From positions 4,888,001 to 4,952,000 of the forward strand of contig NZ_CP061947.1 of the NCBI RefSeq assembly GCF_014838715.1: DNA of 64,000 bases. The letters run 5' to 3'. Below, in pieces: positions 34,041 to 43,342 of this stretch; position 1 is the stretch's first letter; every line of letters starts with the position of its first letter. The notes below the pieces were generated by a model that made no database searches, had not been told where the DNA came from, and saw only the letters and a list, made by a program, of their open reading frames with translations. This stretch comes from Algoriphagus sp. Y33. Lineage in GTDB: Bacteria > Bacteroidota > Bacteroidia > Cytophagales > Cyclobacteriaceae. The position numbers were made by a program, and so were the translations under genes.

Positions 34041-37019
34041 TTAAGCAAGTTTTTTAGCTTCTTTTGCTGCATTTTCCTGATCCAATTCTCTTTTCATCAA
34101 ATCTACTACTATAGGAGTGGCGATGTAAATAGAAGAATAAGTACCTACCAAAATACCGATAAACAAGGCAAAAGAGAATCCTCTCAATACTTCGCCCCCG
34201 AATATCAGCAATACTATCACCACGATCAACGTGGTAAATGAAGTAATCAAGGTACGTCCCAATGTCTGGTTGATGGCATCATTGAATACTTTTACCAGCT
34301 TATTTGTACCACGATTTTCTATATTTTCCCGAATACGGTCAAATACAATCACTGTATCGTTAATCGAGTAACCGATCACCGTCAGCACCGCGGCGATAAA
34401 CACCTGATCAATTTCAAATGTAGCCCCCAATGCACTTGCGATAGCAAAGGCAGCAATTACAAACAAGGTATCGTGAATCAAGGCGATGATAGAGGCCAGA
34501 GAAAACTGCCACTTACGGAATCTCAGCAAGATATATAAGAAGATGGCAATCAATGCCACTATCATCGCTTCAGCGGAAGATGCCTTAATATCATCTGCCA
34601 CTGTAGCACCTACTTTGGATGAGCCCGTAATCGCAAATTGCCCGGAAGCTAATGAGGTCGCATCCTCAGTGAATGCCAATCCGGTGACTGCCGCAATTCC
34701 TTCTTTTACTTTGCTTTCTACTTCAAGATTGGATTCTGCATCATCTTCATTCACCAAATACGAAGTAGTTACCTTCAATACATTATTAGAACCGTAAGTT
34801 TTCACTTCCACAGATCCATCAAACTCTCTATCCAACCCGGATTTCAAATCTGATGCGGCCATTGGCTCGTCAAAGGCTACCACGTAAGAACGGCCACCTG
34901 TGAAGTCAACTCCAAATTTCAATCCATTGACAGCAGCGATACCCAAACCGATTACGATAATTGCGGAAGAAATCAGGTAAGCCACTTTTCTTTTACCCAA
35001 GAAATCAAAGTTCAATGAACTCAATGCATTTTTGGCAAATGGAGTAGCAAAGCTGATAGAGCTCTTGTCTCCTTTCTTGCTCATCCAAGTCACAATCACC
35101 CGGGTGATGAATACCGAGGAGAAGAAAGAAGATGCAATACCGATCATCAATACAATTGCAAAGCCTTTCACAGGACCCTGGCCTAATGCAAACAGGATTG
35201 CACCTGTAAGGAATGTTGTTACGTTTGAATCTAGAATTGCAGAGAAAGCCTTGCTGTAACCCGCATCAATTGCAGCCAGCAAACCGACTCCGTTTCGAAG
35301 CTCTTCCTTAATCCTCTCAAAAATCAGGACATTCGCATCAATTGACATCCCTATCGTCAATACGATACCTGCTATACCCGGTAATGTCAATGCGGTGCCA
35401 AGTTGCGCCAGGATTCCAAGAATAAAGAAGATGTTGAAAACCAGTGCCGCAATAGCGATTAAGCCGCCTTTTGCATAGTAAGCCATCATAAAAAGGATAA
35501 CAATGGAAAGACCTGCTACCATAGAGATCAACCCTTGATTCAAGGCTTCTCTACCCAATGTCGGCCCAATGATGCTTTCTTCTACAATCTGCGTAGGAGC
35601 TGGAAGAGAACCTGATTTCAGGATATTGGCCAAATCCTGAGCCTCTTGTACCGTGAAGTTACCGGAAATTTCAGACTGTCCTGAAGGAATCTCTCCGTTC
35701 ACTACGGGTGCTGTATACACATAATTATCCAATACTACTGCTATTCTTCTGCCGATATTTTCAGAAGTCAATTTTCTCCACTTTCTAGCACCTTCGGCAT
35801 TCATTTGCATGGATACAGCAGGTCTTGATCTCTGATCCAATGCCTGGCGTGCATCCGTTACAACATCACCTTCCAACGGAGCTTCGTCTGTGCCCCGCTC
35901 TGCTTTAATCGCATAAAGTTCCAACGTCTCAGAGCCATCTTCGGCTTTGAACGGTTTCACTCCCCACAGCAATTTGATATCTCTTGGCAATAAGGACTTG
36001 TAATCCTCATTCTTCAAAATACGATTGATCGCCATAGTATCGCGAAGCTCGTATGCCAAACCATAATTTGGTTTAAGCAAACTAAACAAAGGAGAAACAT
36101 TGTTTTCACCTGATCCTGAAGGATCAATTTCAGCCAATTGCTTTTCCAGTGCATTTTTCAATGAATCTTCTTCGGTAAGATTCTCAGCATCTTCAGTAGC
36201 TACTGTATCAGCAGCAGGCTGTGTTGATTTGTTGGCTGCAACCCACGCACCGTTCACTGCCTCTAAAGCAGCTCCGATTTCATTTGTCTCCGCCACTTCC
36301 CAGAACTGTAGCTTTGCTACACCCTGAAGAAGGTTTCTTACTCTTTCCTGGTTGTCGACACCAGGCAATTCGATTTGGATACGACCGGAACCTTGAATTC
36401 TTTGGATATTAGGCTGCGAAGTACCAAATCTATCGATACGTGTTCTAAGTATATTGAATGAACGCTCGATTGCATTTTCAATTTCATTGTCGATGATTTC
36501 AAGGATTTCAGCATCGGAAGACTCCAGGGAGATACGTCCTCTGTTTGCAGCAGTGGCGAAGATCGAACTTAGCTTTTGACCAGGGCTGTTTTTCTGATAA
36601 GCAGTATAGAATAAATCAACGTATTTGGTAGCAGAAGTCTTCGCTTCTTCGCGAGCTTCCTCCACTGACTTATTGAAAGCAGCATCTTTTGGATTACCGG
36701 CAAGTCCTTTCACGATTTCCACTGGGGAAACTGCCAAGGTAACATGCATACCTCCCTGAAGATCAAGCCCCAGTCCCAGTTCAGTTTCTTTTACTTCCTG
36801 AAAAGTATAATCCGCGCCGAGAAAGTTATACACGGGCGCTCTCCAAATAGAATCAAGATAGCTTTGTCTTTTAGAGAAATCCACGTTGCCGGACTCGTCG
36901 GTTGCATAAGTCTGTGCTTTCTGCTGGATATTATTCGATACAAATGTGAATGACAGATAGTAGAGGCAGAGTGCCGTAACGATCACTGTCAAAAACACAA
37001 TGACACCTTTGTTTTGCAT
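34041..37019 (-). CDS. secDF: Protein translocase SecDF fusion
   Basis: Proton-driven accessory subunit that pulls exported proteins out of SecYEG. The 992-aa single chain joins SecD and SecF. The SecD part has GLDLQGGMHV (84-93) and a large periplasmic domain; its extra-long P1 region holds a low-complexity Ala/Thr/Glu insert (about 245-300). The membrane parts show SecD FERIKEELRNG and SecF GVDFTGGRS with IVFDRIREN. A fused SecDF is common in Bacteroidota. Twelve helices are expected. Confidence 0.96.
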   Translation of the reverse strand: MQNKGVIVFLTVIVTALCLYYLSFTFVSNNIQQKAQTYATDESGNVDFSKRQSYLDSIWRAPVYNFLGADYTFQEVKETELGLGLDLQGGMHVTLAVSPVEIVKGLAGNPKDAAFNKSVEEAREEAKTSATKYVDLFYTAYQKNSPGQKLSSIFATAANRGRISLESSDAEILEIIDNEIENAIERSFNILRTRIDRFGTSQPNIQRIQGSGRIQIELPGVDNQERVRNLLQGVAKLQFWEVAETNEIGAALEAVNGAWVAANKSTQPAADTVATEDAENLTEEDSLKNALEKQLAEIDPSGSGENNVSPLFSLLKPNYGLAYELRDTMAINRILKNEDYKSLLPRDIKLLWGVKPFKAEDGSETLELYAIKAERGTDEAPLEGDVVTDARQALDQRSRPAVSMQMNAEGARKWRKLTSENIGRRIAVVLDNYVYTAPVVNGEIPSGQSEISGNFTVQEAQDLANILKSGSLPAPTQIVEESIIGPTLGREALNQGLISMVAGLSIVILFMMAYYAKGGLIAIAALVFNIFFILGILAQLGTALTLPGIAGIVLTIGMSIDANVLIFERIKEELRNGVGLLAAIDAGYSKAFSAILDSNVTTFLTGAILFALGQGPVKGFAIVLMIGIASSFFSSVFITRVIVTWMSKKGDKSSISFATPFAKNALSSLNFDFLGKRKVAYLISSAIIVIGLGIAAVNGLKFGVDFTGGRSYVVAFDEPMAASDLKSGLDREFDGSVEVKTYGSNNVLKVTTSYLVNEDDAESNLEVESKVKEGIAAVTGLAFTEDATSLASGQFAITGSSKVGATVADDIKASSAEAMIVALIAIFLYILLRFRKWQFSLASIIALIHDTLFVIAAFAIASALGATFEIDQVFIAAVLTVIGYSINDTVIVFDRIRENIENRGTNKLVKVFNDAINQTLGRTLITSFTTLIVVIVLLIFGGEVLRGFSFALFIGILVGTYSSIYIATPIVVDLMKRELDQENAAKEAKKLA

Positions 37020-37111
37020 GAGAAATTGAAATTATTGATTGATTGTAAATACAGATTTATAGCTTAACCGCAAATCAGAAAAGCTCTTTGGGGATTCGGA
37101 AAAAATTGGGA

Positions 37112-37468
37112 TCAGGGTCCTTTGGTGGATATTATTCGCTCAAAAAGTATTTCTATGAGCTGATTGGGCTGAAAAACGGCAGTAGATTCAGTTATGAACG
37201 TAGAACCTTCAAACCGTACAATTTCATAGATAAGGTGAAGTGTATGATGCGATACATTCACTACAAAAGGGATAACTGCATCTACAGCTACATCCAAGAA
37301 AGTCTGGTTCTTGTCACTGGAAGATGCTTTGTCTTGCTTTTCAACTTTGGCAGCCTTTCCATTATCAGGGACATATTCCACACTGGAGATAAACAAACAT
37401 AACAGCAATGCCAGCATCACCGTAAGGCGTTGTTGGAATAAGTTGCTATTTCGTTTGGTTACTTTCAT
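37112..37468 (-). CDS. Hypothetical secreted protein
   Basis: A 118-aa protein with an N-terminal hydrophobic segment (RLTVMLALLLCLFISSVEY) acting as signal or anchor, a polar Lys/Ser linker (KAAKVEKQDKASSSDKNQ) and a C-terminal part with VIPFVVNVSHHTLHLIYEIVRFE. The ATG at 37468 is preferred over TTG at 37477. The family is not known. It lies upstream of secDF on the same strand, 92 bases away. Confidence 0.6.
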   Translation of the reverse strand: MKVTKRNSNLFQQRLTVMLALLLCLFISSVEYVPDNGKAAKVEKQDKASSSDKNQTFLDVAVDAVIPFVVNVSHHTLHLIYEIVRFEGSTFITESTAVFQPNQLIEILFERIISTKGP

Positions 37469-37592
37469 GCGCCGCAAATATAGCCAATTATTTAAAATGA
37501 GTGATTCTCATTCAAGAATTTCTGGCTTCTACTGTAAATATCAAAACAATATGCTTAAAACCAATCAATTAAAGTGAAAAATGGGAGAAAAA

Positions 37593-38210
37593 TCAAGTAG
37601 TCTTGACACGTAAGTAAGTCCGGATAACCTCTAGGGCCTTATCGAAATTGTGATTGTTAGGCACGATCAAATCCGCATCATTCATAAATGGCTTGATGTA
37701 TTTCTCATATGTCGGCATCACATGCTGCTCATAGCGATAAAGCACATCATCCAAATCATATCCCCGCTCTACTTTGTCCCTGATGATTCTTCGCTTTAGC
37801 TTAATATGATCTTTGGCATCTATAAAAACCTTTAAATCGAGTAGACTTGCCAACTCCGGATAATACAATACAAAAATCCCTTCCACCACCACCACTGGTG
37901 CAGAAGTAAAAGTCAGCATCTTTGGTGTTTTTGCAGAGTTATTGAAGGTGTATTCCTCACGCTGAACAGTCTCGCCTGCCTGGATTTTGCGAATATCAGA
38001 GGCATACTCTTCAAAATCTATACTCTCAGGCCTGTCAAAATTATGTACCCCATGATCATCAATGGGCTGCATTTCCCTTGGTTTGTAGTAGTTGTCCTGC
38101 GAAATCAGACATACCTCACCGTCTTCAAAAGAACTAAGCAATCGCTCTAAAAAAAGTGTTTTTCCAGAGGCAGAGCCGCCTGTAATGCCTACGATGAATG
38201 GTTTTTTCAT
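37593..38210 (-). CDS. udk: Uridine kinase
   Basis: Phosphorylates uridine and cytidine in pyrimidine salvage. The 205-aa protein has the P-loop GITGGSASGKT, the nucleoside site SQDNYYKPRE and the RRIIRDKVERGYD lid motif, with the substrate segment VVEGIFVLYYPEL. Length is standard. Family-D repeat DNA lies directly upstream of its ATG. Confidence 0.95.
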   Translation of the reverse strand: MKKPFIVGITGGSASGKTLFLERLLSSFEDGEVCLISQDNYYKPREMQPIDDHGVHNFDRPESIDFEEYASDIRKIQAGETVQREEYTFNNSAKTPKMLTFTSAPVVVVEGIFVLYYPELASLLDLKVFIDAKDHIKLKRRIIRDKVERGYDLDDVLYRYEQHVMPTYEKYIKPFMNDADLIVPNNHNFDKALEVIRTYLRVKTT

Positions 38211-38481
38211 CCGGCAAAGTTATAGTGATTTCCGGCTTTTCATCCGATTATAGTTTGATTTTTAAAGGACAGAGTGAATCTCGCCGGGTTTATAGTCATA
38301 CCTCTGAGTGTCCACGGAGACATGCTCGATTTCATGTATCTATAATTGATTTTTAATGGGCGTATAGCCTGCCCCGATCCGCCGCGGCGGATCGGGAGAA
38401 TCACCCATCGCCTATAATCATACCCCTGCATGTTGCCTGAAACATGCCTGCCTACCGTCGTTTAGGCTCGATTTCGCAGAA
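38211..38481 (-). repeat. Start-codon-associated dispersed repeat, two tandem units
   Basis: Read on the minus strand, two related units run from about 38475 to 38331 and from 38330 to 38215. Each begins AAATCGAGC(A/C), passes a core GGTATGAyTAT then GAtTC-CcCTGTCC or similar, and ends AAAAATCAAyTATA. The unit boundary reads TATAGATACATGAAATCGAGC, so each unit carries an ATGAAA context. Related units precede rdgB and crtI. No gene is seen in it. Confidence 0.7.
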
Positions 38482-39057
38482 TTATATATGGTTCAAAAAG
38501 GCAATAAGCTCGCTGACTGCCTTTCCCCTATGAGAAATTGCATTCTTTTCAACGAGACTTAGCTCCGCAAAAGACTTTTGATAGCCATTAGGAAGAAAAA
38601 TGGGATCATAGCCAAAACCTCCGTTGCCTGTACGCTTATTCAGTATTTCACCTTCTGCCACTCCCTCGAATTTGTATTCCTCACCATTTAGCAACAATGC
38701 GATAACGGTCTTAAATCGGGCTGTCCGGATAGAGGCATTCTCAAGATTTTTGAGAAGCAAATCAATATTCCGCTCATCACTGCGAGGCTCGCCGGCATAT
38801 CTGCCGGAATATACTCCCGGCTCCCCTTCCAGTGCATCTACTTCCAGCCCCGTATCATCAGCAAAGCAATCCACTCCAAAATGTTCTTTCACATACCTAG
38901 CTTTTTGAAAGGCATTATGTTCCAATGTATCACCGGTTTCCGGGAGCTCATCTGTGCAACCGATGTCTGTAAGTGAAACAAGCTCAAAATTCCCGGCAAG
39001 AGCAGCATTTACTTCTTCGATTTTCTTCGGGTTGTTGGTAGCAAAGCAGATTTTCAT
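38482..39057 (-). CDS. rdgB: XTP/dITP diphosphatase (RdgB/HAM1)
   Basis: Removes non-canonical purine nucleotides (XTP, dITP) by hydrolysis to monophosphates. The 191-aa protein has ATNNPKKIEEV (substrate loop), the catalytic ETGDTLEHNAFQKARY, FADDTGLEVDALEGEPG and the C-terminal SHRGKAV motif. Length is normal. Its ATG sits inside the dispersed repeat (ATATAAACACATG), as does that of crtI. Confidence 0.95.
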   Translation of the reverse strand: MKICFATNNPKKIEEVNAALAGNFELVSLTDIGCTDELPETGDTLEHNAFQKARYVKEHFGVDCFADDTGLEVDALEGEPGVYSGRYAGEPRSDERNIDLLLKNLENASIRTARFKTVIALLLNGEEYKFEGVAEGEILNKRTGNGGFGYDPIFLPNGYQKSFAELSLVEKNAISHRGKAVSELIAFLNHI

Positions 39058-39230
39058 GTGTTTATATTTGATTTTTTATGGTCACATGCCAGCCTGTCGC
39101 CGGACAGGGAATCTCTCATACGGATAATCATCCCATCCCAAAAACAAGGCTGGGACAAGTGGCACGACCCCGAAAGTACGGGATCATGACTGTCTGCCTC
39201 AGGCAGGCTCGATTTCATGTTTCAAAAATA
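39058..39230 (-). repeat. Start-codon-associated dispersed repeat upstream of rdgB
   Basis: On the minus strand the unit runs from ATGAAATCGAGCCTGCCTG (39218 downward) through GGATGATTATCCGTATGAGA and CCCTGTCCGG to ATAAAAAATCAAATATAAAC, joining the rdgB ATG at 39057. From ATGAAATCG an open frame of about 54 codons runs to a TGA overlapping the rdgB ATG, but it is not preserved in the other copies. Up to 39380 nothing else is seen. Confidence 0.7.
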
Positions 39231-39380
39231 GGGTTAAATGCTTGCCTGCGCTATTCCTTTTTCCAAAAATCCGAGTAGCCTCTTCACAGGTGTTGCGTTA
39301 AGCTTTTGTAAAACCTCAAGCATCCCTGTGCATTAAAAAGAGAATCCCGTAATTTCGATCCTCACTTTGGATTCAATCAT

Positions 39381-39947
39381 ATGAAGAAAATCACCATTTA
39401 CTGTGGTTCACGAAAAGGAGATAGTACGGTCTATGAAACAGCTGCGAGAGCATTGACACAAGAGATGATCAAACGTGATCACTCGCTAATCTATGGAGCA
39501 GGAAGAGTAGGTTTGATGGGAGTGATTGCGGACGAAATGCTTGGGGCGGGAAAGGAAGTCTTGGGCATAATTCCACAGAAACTGGTAGATCGGGAAGTGG
39601 CCCACCGTGGTTGCACTGAGCTTATCATTGTGGAAACTATGCGTGACCGCAAGTGGCTGATGGCGGAACGTGGAGATGCATTTATTGCCATGCCTGGAGG
39701 CATAGGAACCCTGGAGGAACTCTTTGAGATCATGACGCTCAATCAACTTCATTATATCCAAAAACCGCTGGCACTTTATAATGTCAATGGCTATTATGAT
39801 AAACTGATTGCTTTTTTAAACCATGCGATGGAGGAGGGATTTATGTATCCTGAACAAGAAGAACTGCTGATAATCTCGGACGATCCTGTTGATCTGCTGG
39901 ACCGGATGTCAGAATATGAAGCAAGAAGACCTGCGGATTGGGGCTAA
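39381..39947 (+). CDS. LOG-family protein (cytokinin riboside phosphoribohydrolase-like)
   Basis: A 188-aa protein of the LOG family (TIGR00730), nucleotide 5'-monophosphate phosphoribohydrolases. It has the Rossmann core with YGAGRVGLMGV, the catalytic MRDRK (87-91) and the PGGIGTLEE motif (105-113). The bacterial substrate is often not cytokinin-related; a nucleotide-recycling role is likely. It stands alone between repeats. Confidence 0.92.
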   Translation: MKKITIYCGSRKGDSTVYETAARALTQEMIKRDHSLIYGAGRVGLMGVIADEMLGAGKEVLGIIPQKLVDREVAHRGCTELIIVETMRDRKWLMAERGDAFIAMPGGIGTLEELFEIMTLNQLHYIQKPLALYNVNGYYDKLIAFLNHAMEEGFMYPEQEELLIISDDPVDLLDRMSEYEARRPADWG

Positions 39948-40228
39948 ATGTCCGATGTTGGATGCCCGATGAGGGGGATACTTGCCCGAGTAGCTTGCCC
40001 GCCATGGAAGGAAGCCGAAGATTGAAGCACACTAGAAAGCCTAATGAAGATAAAATTTTGATCCTATTTAGTCCTGCTTCTCCTGAAGTGGGACAACTGT
40101 ATTAACATTTACGCCCTCTGCGAGAAACTCCGTGTTCTCTGCGGTTAAAAAACATCCGGCACCTGACACTTAACATTAAACTTATTTAAAATCATCCTAA
40201 AAAGATAATTTATTACTTTTGCCATGTA
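39948..40228. repeat. Intergenic repeats between the LOG gene and 40229
   Basis: These 281 bases include fragments of three dispersed families: gtccgatgttggatgcccga (39950), tcctgcttctcctgaag (about 40078, as at 3519 and 45920), and ctctgcgagaaactccgtg with ttctctgcggttaaa (40110-40147). Expected terminator or promoter signals were not identified. Confidence 0.5.
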
Positions 40229-40732
40229 ATGATCCAGAAACTTTTCCCATTAGACAAAAATTACATCCTACGTCAGGCGCAATCCATGCTTGAAGAGGAG
40301 TTGATTGACCGGATGGTTTTTGAACTGAAGCGCTCCTATACTTCCCTGTATAATCCGCTACAGCTGATGGATACCACCTACGCCCAGATTCTTGATACAT
40401 TTGTATTTCCCCGAGAGCGCGTAAGATTGATCTACCGCCAACTTTGCGGCATCTATCGCTACAAACACGGCGATAATCAGCTTGAAATGCTTTTTGACGG
40501 GAGAACACATCTGGAAAAGTTCCAAGAAGACTGGTCAGCTGCTTTTATTTCTTATGTACGTGAACTGGGCTTATATGAGCAATACGTAAAGACGATGCTT
40601 AGAATGACCTTGCTTTTTGACACAGATTCACGTGCGGAATGGGCGGAAAATCGCTGTAAGGCATTTATCAATCACCACTTCGATTTGAAAGTCGTGAAAA
40701 GACATGGCGAACTTCGCCTAAAGGTCGGGTGA
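40229..40732 (+). CDS. Conserved-looking hypothetical protein
   Basis: A 167-aa soluble, mostly helical protein, rich in Arg, Leu and Tyr (for example RVRLIYRQLCGIYRYKHG). No signal peptide, membrane helix or catalytic motif is seen. Length, codon use and composition look like a real gene, and the start ATG is well placed. I do not recognise the family. It is monocistronic. Confidence 0.68.
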   Translation: MIQKLFPLDKNYILRQAQSMLEEELIDRMVFELKRSYTSLYNPLQLMDTTYAQILDTFVFPRERVRLIYRQLCGIYRYKHGDNQLEMLFDGRTHLEKFQEDWSAAFISYVRELGLYEQYVKTMLRMTLLFDTDSRAEWAENRCKAFINHHFDLKVVKRHGELRLKVG

Positions 40733-40930
40733 TCCTGACTTTTTTAACTCTATCCATTTTACAAGGCTCTTCCTGCGTTAGTTTTATGCGATTCTGTCCG
40801 TGGCTGGACAATGAAGCCCGTAATCGTACGTAGGAAATCTGATTTATTCCAGATTAGAGGCTGTATGGACCTTTTTCTACTGGCTTATTCTTTGCAAATC
40901 CCGAGCTAGTAAAAGATAAACGCCACCGTG

Positions 40931-43336
40931 ATGATCAATAATTACCTGAAAACTGCAGTCAGAATTCTCCGACGTGAGAAAACCAACTCCATCATCAACA
41001 TAGCGGGTCTTATGCTAGGCATAACAGGGAGCCTGATCCTTTTCTTAATTGTACACAATGGATCCAACTATGATAGCTACCACAAGAACAAGGATAGAAT
41101 ATACCGGGTGGTGACTTCGGAGAAAACCAGTAGTGGAGAATCATACACCCAGGGTATTCCCCCTATTTTGGTAAGTGCCTTCAAAGAAGATTTTGCCGGC
41201 GAAGTCGAAGCTGCAACATTCACTTCTTACAGGCGCAATTCTTTGATAGGCTTTGCAAAAACTGACGGTTCATTTTCCAAGGTAGAAGTGTCTCAAGGAG
41301 TGGCCTATGCGGAACCATCATTTTTTGAGATTTTTGACAGACATCTACTGACAGGCGAGTATGCGAGTATTGAAAACCCAAATACCGCATTAATATCAAG
41401 CCAGTGGGCCGAAGAATATTTCCAAGAAAAGGATCCCGTAGGCGAGCTGATCAAATATGATGAAGAACTGTATAAAATCACAGGAATCATGCAAGATTAT
41501 CCCGCAAAAACAGATTTGCCTATAGACCTTATGCTCTCCTATGCTACTATCAAAAAGCAAAAGGAATCAAGTCAGTGGGGAGGTATTTCGGACTCAGACA
41601 ACTGCTATTTCTTACTTAATGAAAATGCATCTATAGAAAACCTGGAAGCTCAATTGCCCGGGTTTGCCGAGAAATATTATGGAGAAAAAGAGTCAAATGG
41701 CTTTGGGAAAAACTTTATAGCCCAACCACTAAACACGCTTCACAGTGATATGCGATTCGGAAATTATGGATCAAAAATGCCTCTTATTGCCAAAATCACT
41801 TTCTTGGTCATCGGCCTGGTTTTATTGGTGAGCTGCTGTATCAATTTTATAAACCTGACTACTGCTGCTGCAGTAAAGCGTAGCAAAGAAATCGGAATCA
41901 GGAAAATACTCGGAAGCTCCAGAACCCAGCTTATTTCACAGCTCCTTAGTGAGACATTCTTGATCACTTTTATTGCAACTGGCCTGTCTATAATTTTTGG
42001 GGAATTTCTCTTGAAATTCATTAATCCATACTTAGGGGTGGACTTATCTTTTAACCTTGGATCAGAATATATTGCCTGGATGTACCTAATAGGCGTAATG
42101 ATTTTAGTCACGCTTCTTTCCGGATTGTATCCTGCCTGGATCATTTCATCAGGCAAAGGAGGGAAGGTCTATTCGTCAACTAGTTTTGAAAAAAAATCCG
42201 GATTTTCAGTAAGAAGCTCATTGGTAGTTGTCCAGTTTTTTATCTCCCAGTTTTTCATCATCGCTACCCTGGTGATGTATTCCCAGTTCAGTTATATGCA
42301 TAACAAGGATATTGGATTTCAGAAGGAAGCTATCGTCACCTTGCCAATCCCAATAAATGAGCAAACAGATACTATCCAAAACGAAAGTGTGATGCGAACG
42401 CTCAAAGCCGAATTGCAGCGCTTGCCCGGTATCTCTATGGTAAGTCTGAACAATGCTCCGCCTTCATCCAACAGTGTATTGGGAACTAGCTTCAGTATTC
42501 CGGGCAAAGACGAACCGATCAGTACTCAAATAAAGGAAGTAGATGGAGACTACATAGCACTGTTTGAACTTGAATTGCTGGCAGGAGCTGGATTGTCTGA
42601 TCTGGATACCATGTCTGGATTTGTGGTTAATGAAACGTTGGCCAAACAAGCCGGATTTGAAGATTACAATGATTTGGTGGGTGAACAAATCGACCTCTGG
42701 GGTAATAAAATGCCGGTAACCGGTGTAGTCAAAGATTTCAATTCAACTTCACTTTCTAAGCCAGTTGAACCAGTAATCCTACTTAATAATCTGAGTGGGT
42801 TTCATAGCATTGCCCTGAAAATAGAAGGAAATAGTTTTGAGCAAAATCTAACTCAGATCCAAAGCAAGTGGGAAGCGGCCTATCCGGAATATATTTTCAG
42901 CTACAGCTTTTTAGAGGATCAGATTTTCAACATGTATAATGGCGAAAGAAAGACCTCCACCGTCTTGGCACTCTTCTCATCTCTGGCAATTTTCATAGGT
43001 TGCCTTGGCTTATTTGGACTGGTCACTTTCATGGCAAACAATAAAACTAAAGAAATTGGCATCAGAAAAGTGCTTGGAGCATCTTCCCAAAGTATTGTGT
43101 TGCTCTTCTCCAGAGAATTTACGAAGCTGATTCTTATCGGTTTTGCGATTGCAAGCCCAATTGCAGCTTTTGTTATGAGAATGGTTTTGAAGGAGTTTGC
43201 GTATCAGATTTCGCTCGGACCTGCCATTTTCCTCATTGGGCTGGGGATCACCTTTGTGATTGCCTTTATCACAGTTGGATTCAGGTCATTTGGGGCAGCT
43301 ATGGCAAATCCTGTTGATTCCCTGAGATCAGAGTAA
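40931..43336 (+). CDS. MacB/FtsX-type ABC transporter permease
   Basis: An 801-aa membrane protein with two FtsX permease domains. Each has a set of helices flanking a large periplasmic domain: MacB-type periplasmic regions at about 45-250 and 470-650, with helices near 20, 285-420 and 680-790. The KRSKEIGIRKILGSS and TKEIGIRKVLGASSQS motifs are the coupling helices that contact the ATPase. No ATPase gene is adjacent. Such Bacteroidota permeases are often in macrolide/lipid export or DUF-type two-permease systems; the substrate is unknown. The ATG at 40931 is preferred over GTG at 40928. Confidence 0.9.
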   Translation: MINNYLKTAVRILRREKTNSIINIAGLMLGITGSLILFLIVHNGSNYDSYHKNKDRIYRVVTSEKTSSGESYTQGIPPILVSAFKEDFAGEVEAATFTSYRRNSLIGFAKTDGSFSKVEVSQGVAYAEPSFFEIFDRHLLTGEYASIENPNTALISSQWAEEYFQEKDPVGELIKYDEELYKITGIMQDYPAKTDLPIDLMLSYATIKKQKESSQWGGISDSDNCYFLLNENASIENLEAQLPGFAEKYYGEKESNGFGKNFIAQPLNTLHSDMRFGNYGSKMPLIAKITFLVIGLVLLVSCCINFINLTTAAAVKRSKEIGIRKILGSSRTQLISQLLSETFLITFIATGLSIIFGEFLLKFINPYLGVDLSFNLGSEYIAWMYLIGVMILVTLLSGLYPAWIISSGKGGKVYSSTSFEKKSGFSVRSSLVVVQFFISQFFIIATLVMYSQFSYMHNKDIGFQKEAIVTLPIPINEQTDTIQNESVMRTLKAELQRLPGISMVSLNNAPPSSNSVLGTSFSIPGKDEPISTQIKEVDGDYIALFELELLAGAGLSDLDTMSGFVVNETLAKQAGFEDYNDLVGEQIDLWGNKMPVTGVVKDFNSTSLSKPVEPVILLNNLSGFHSIALKIEGNSFEQNLTQIQSKWEAAYPEYIFSYSFLEDQIFNMYNGERKTSTVLALFSSLAIFIGCLGLFGLVTFMANNKTKEIGIRKVLGASSQSIVLLFSREFTKLILIGFAIASPIAAFVMRMVLKEFAYQISLGPAIFLIGLGITFVIAFITVGFRSFGAAMANPVDSLRSE

Positions 43337-43342
43337 TACTAT

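Noticed and set aside
37088..37402. 104-codon plus-strand frame near the secDF start
   Set aside because: It mirrors the 37112-37468 minus gene, which has a signal peptide and lies on the strand of its neighbours.
38240..38431. 63-codon minus-strand frame upstream of udk
   Set aside because: It consists of tandem dispersed-repeat units, and the frame is not kept in the other copies.
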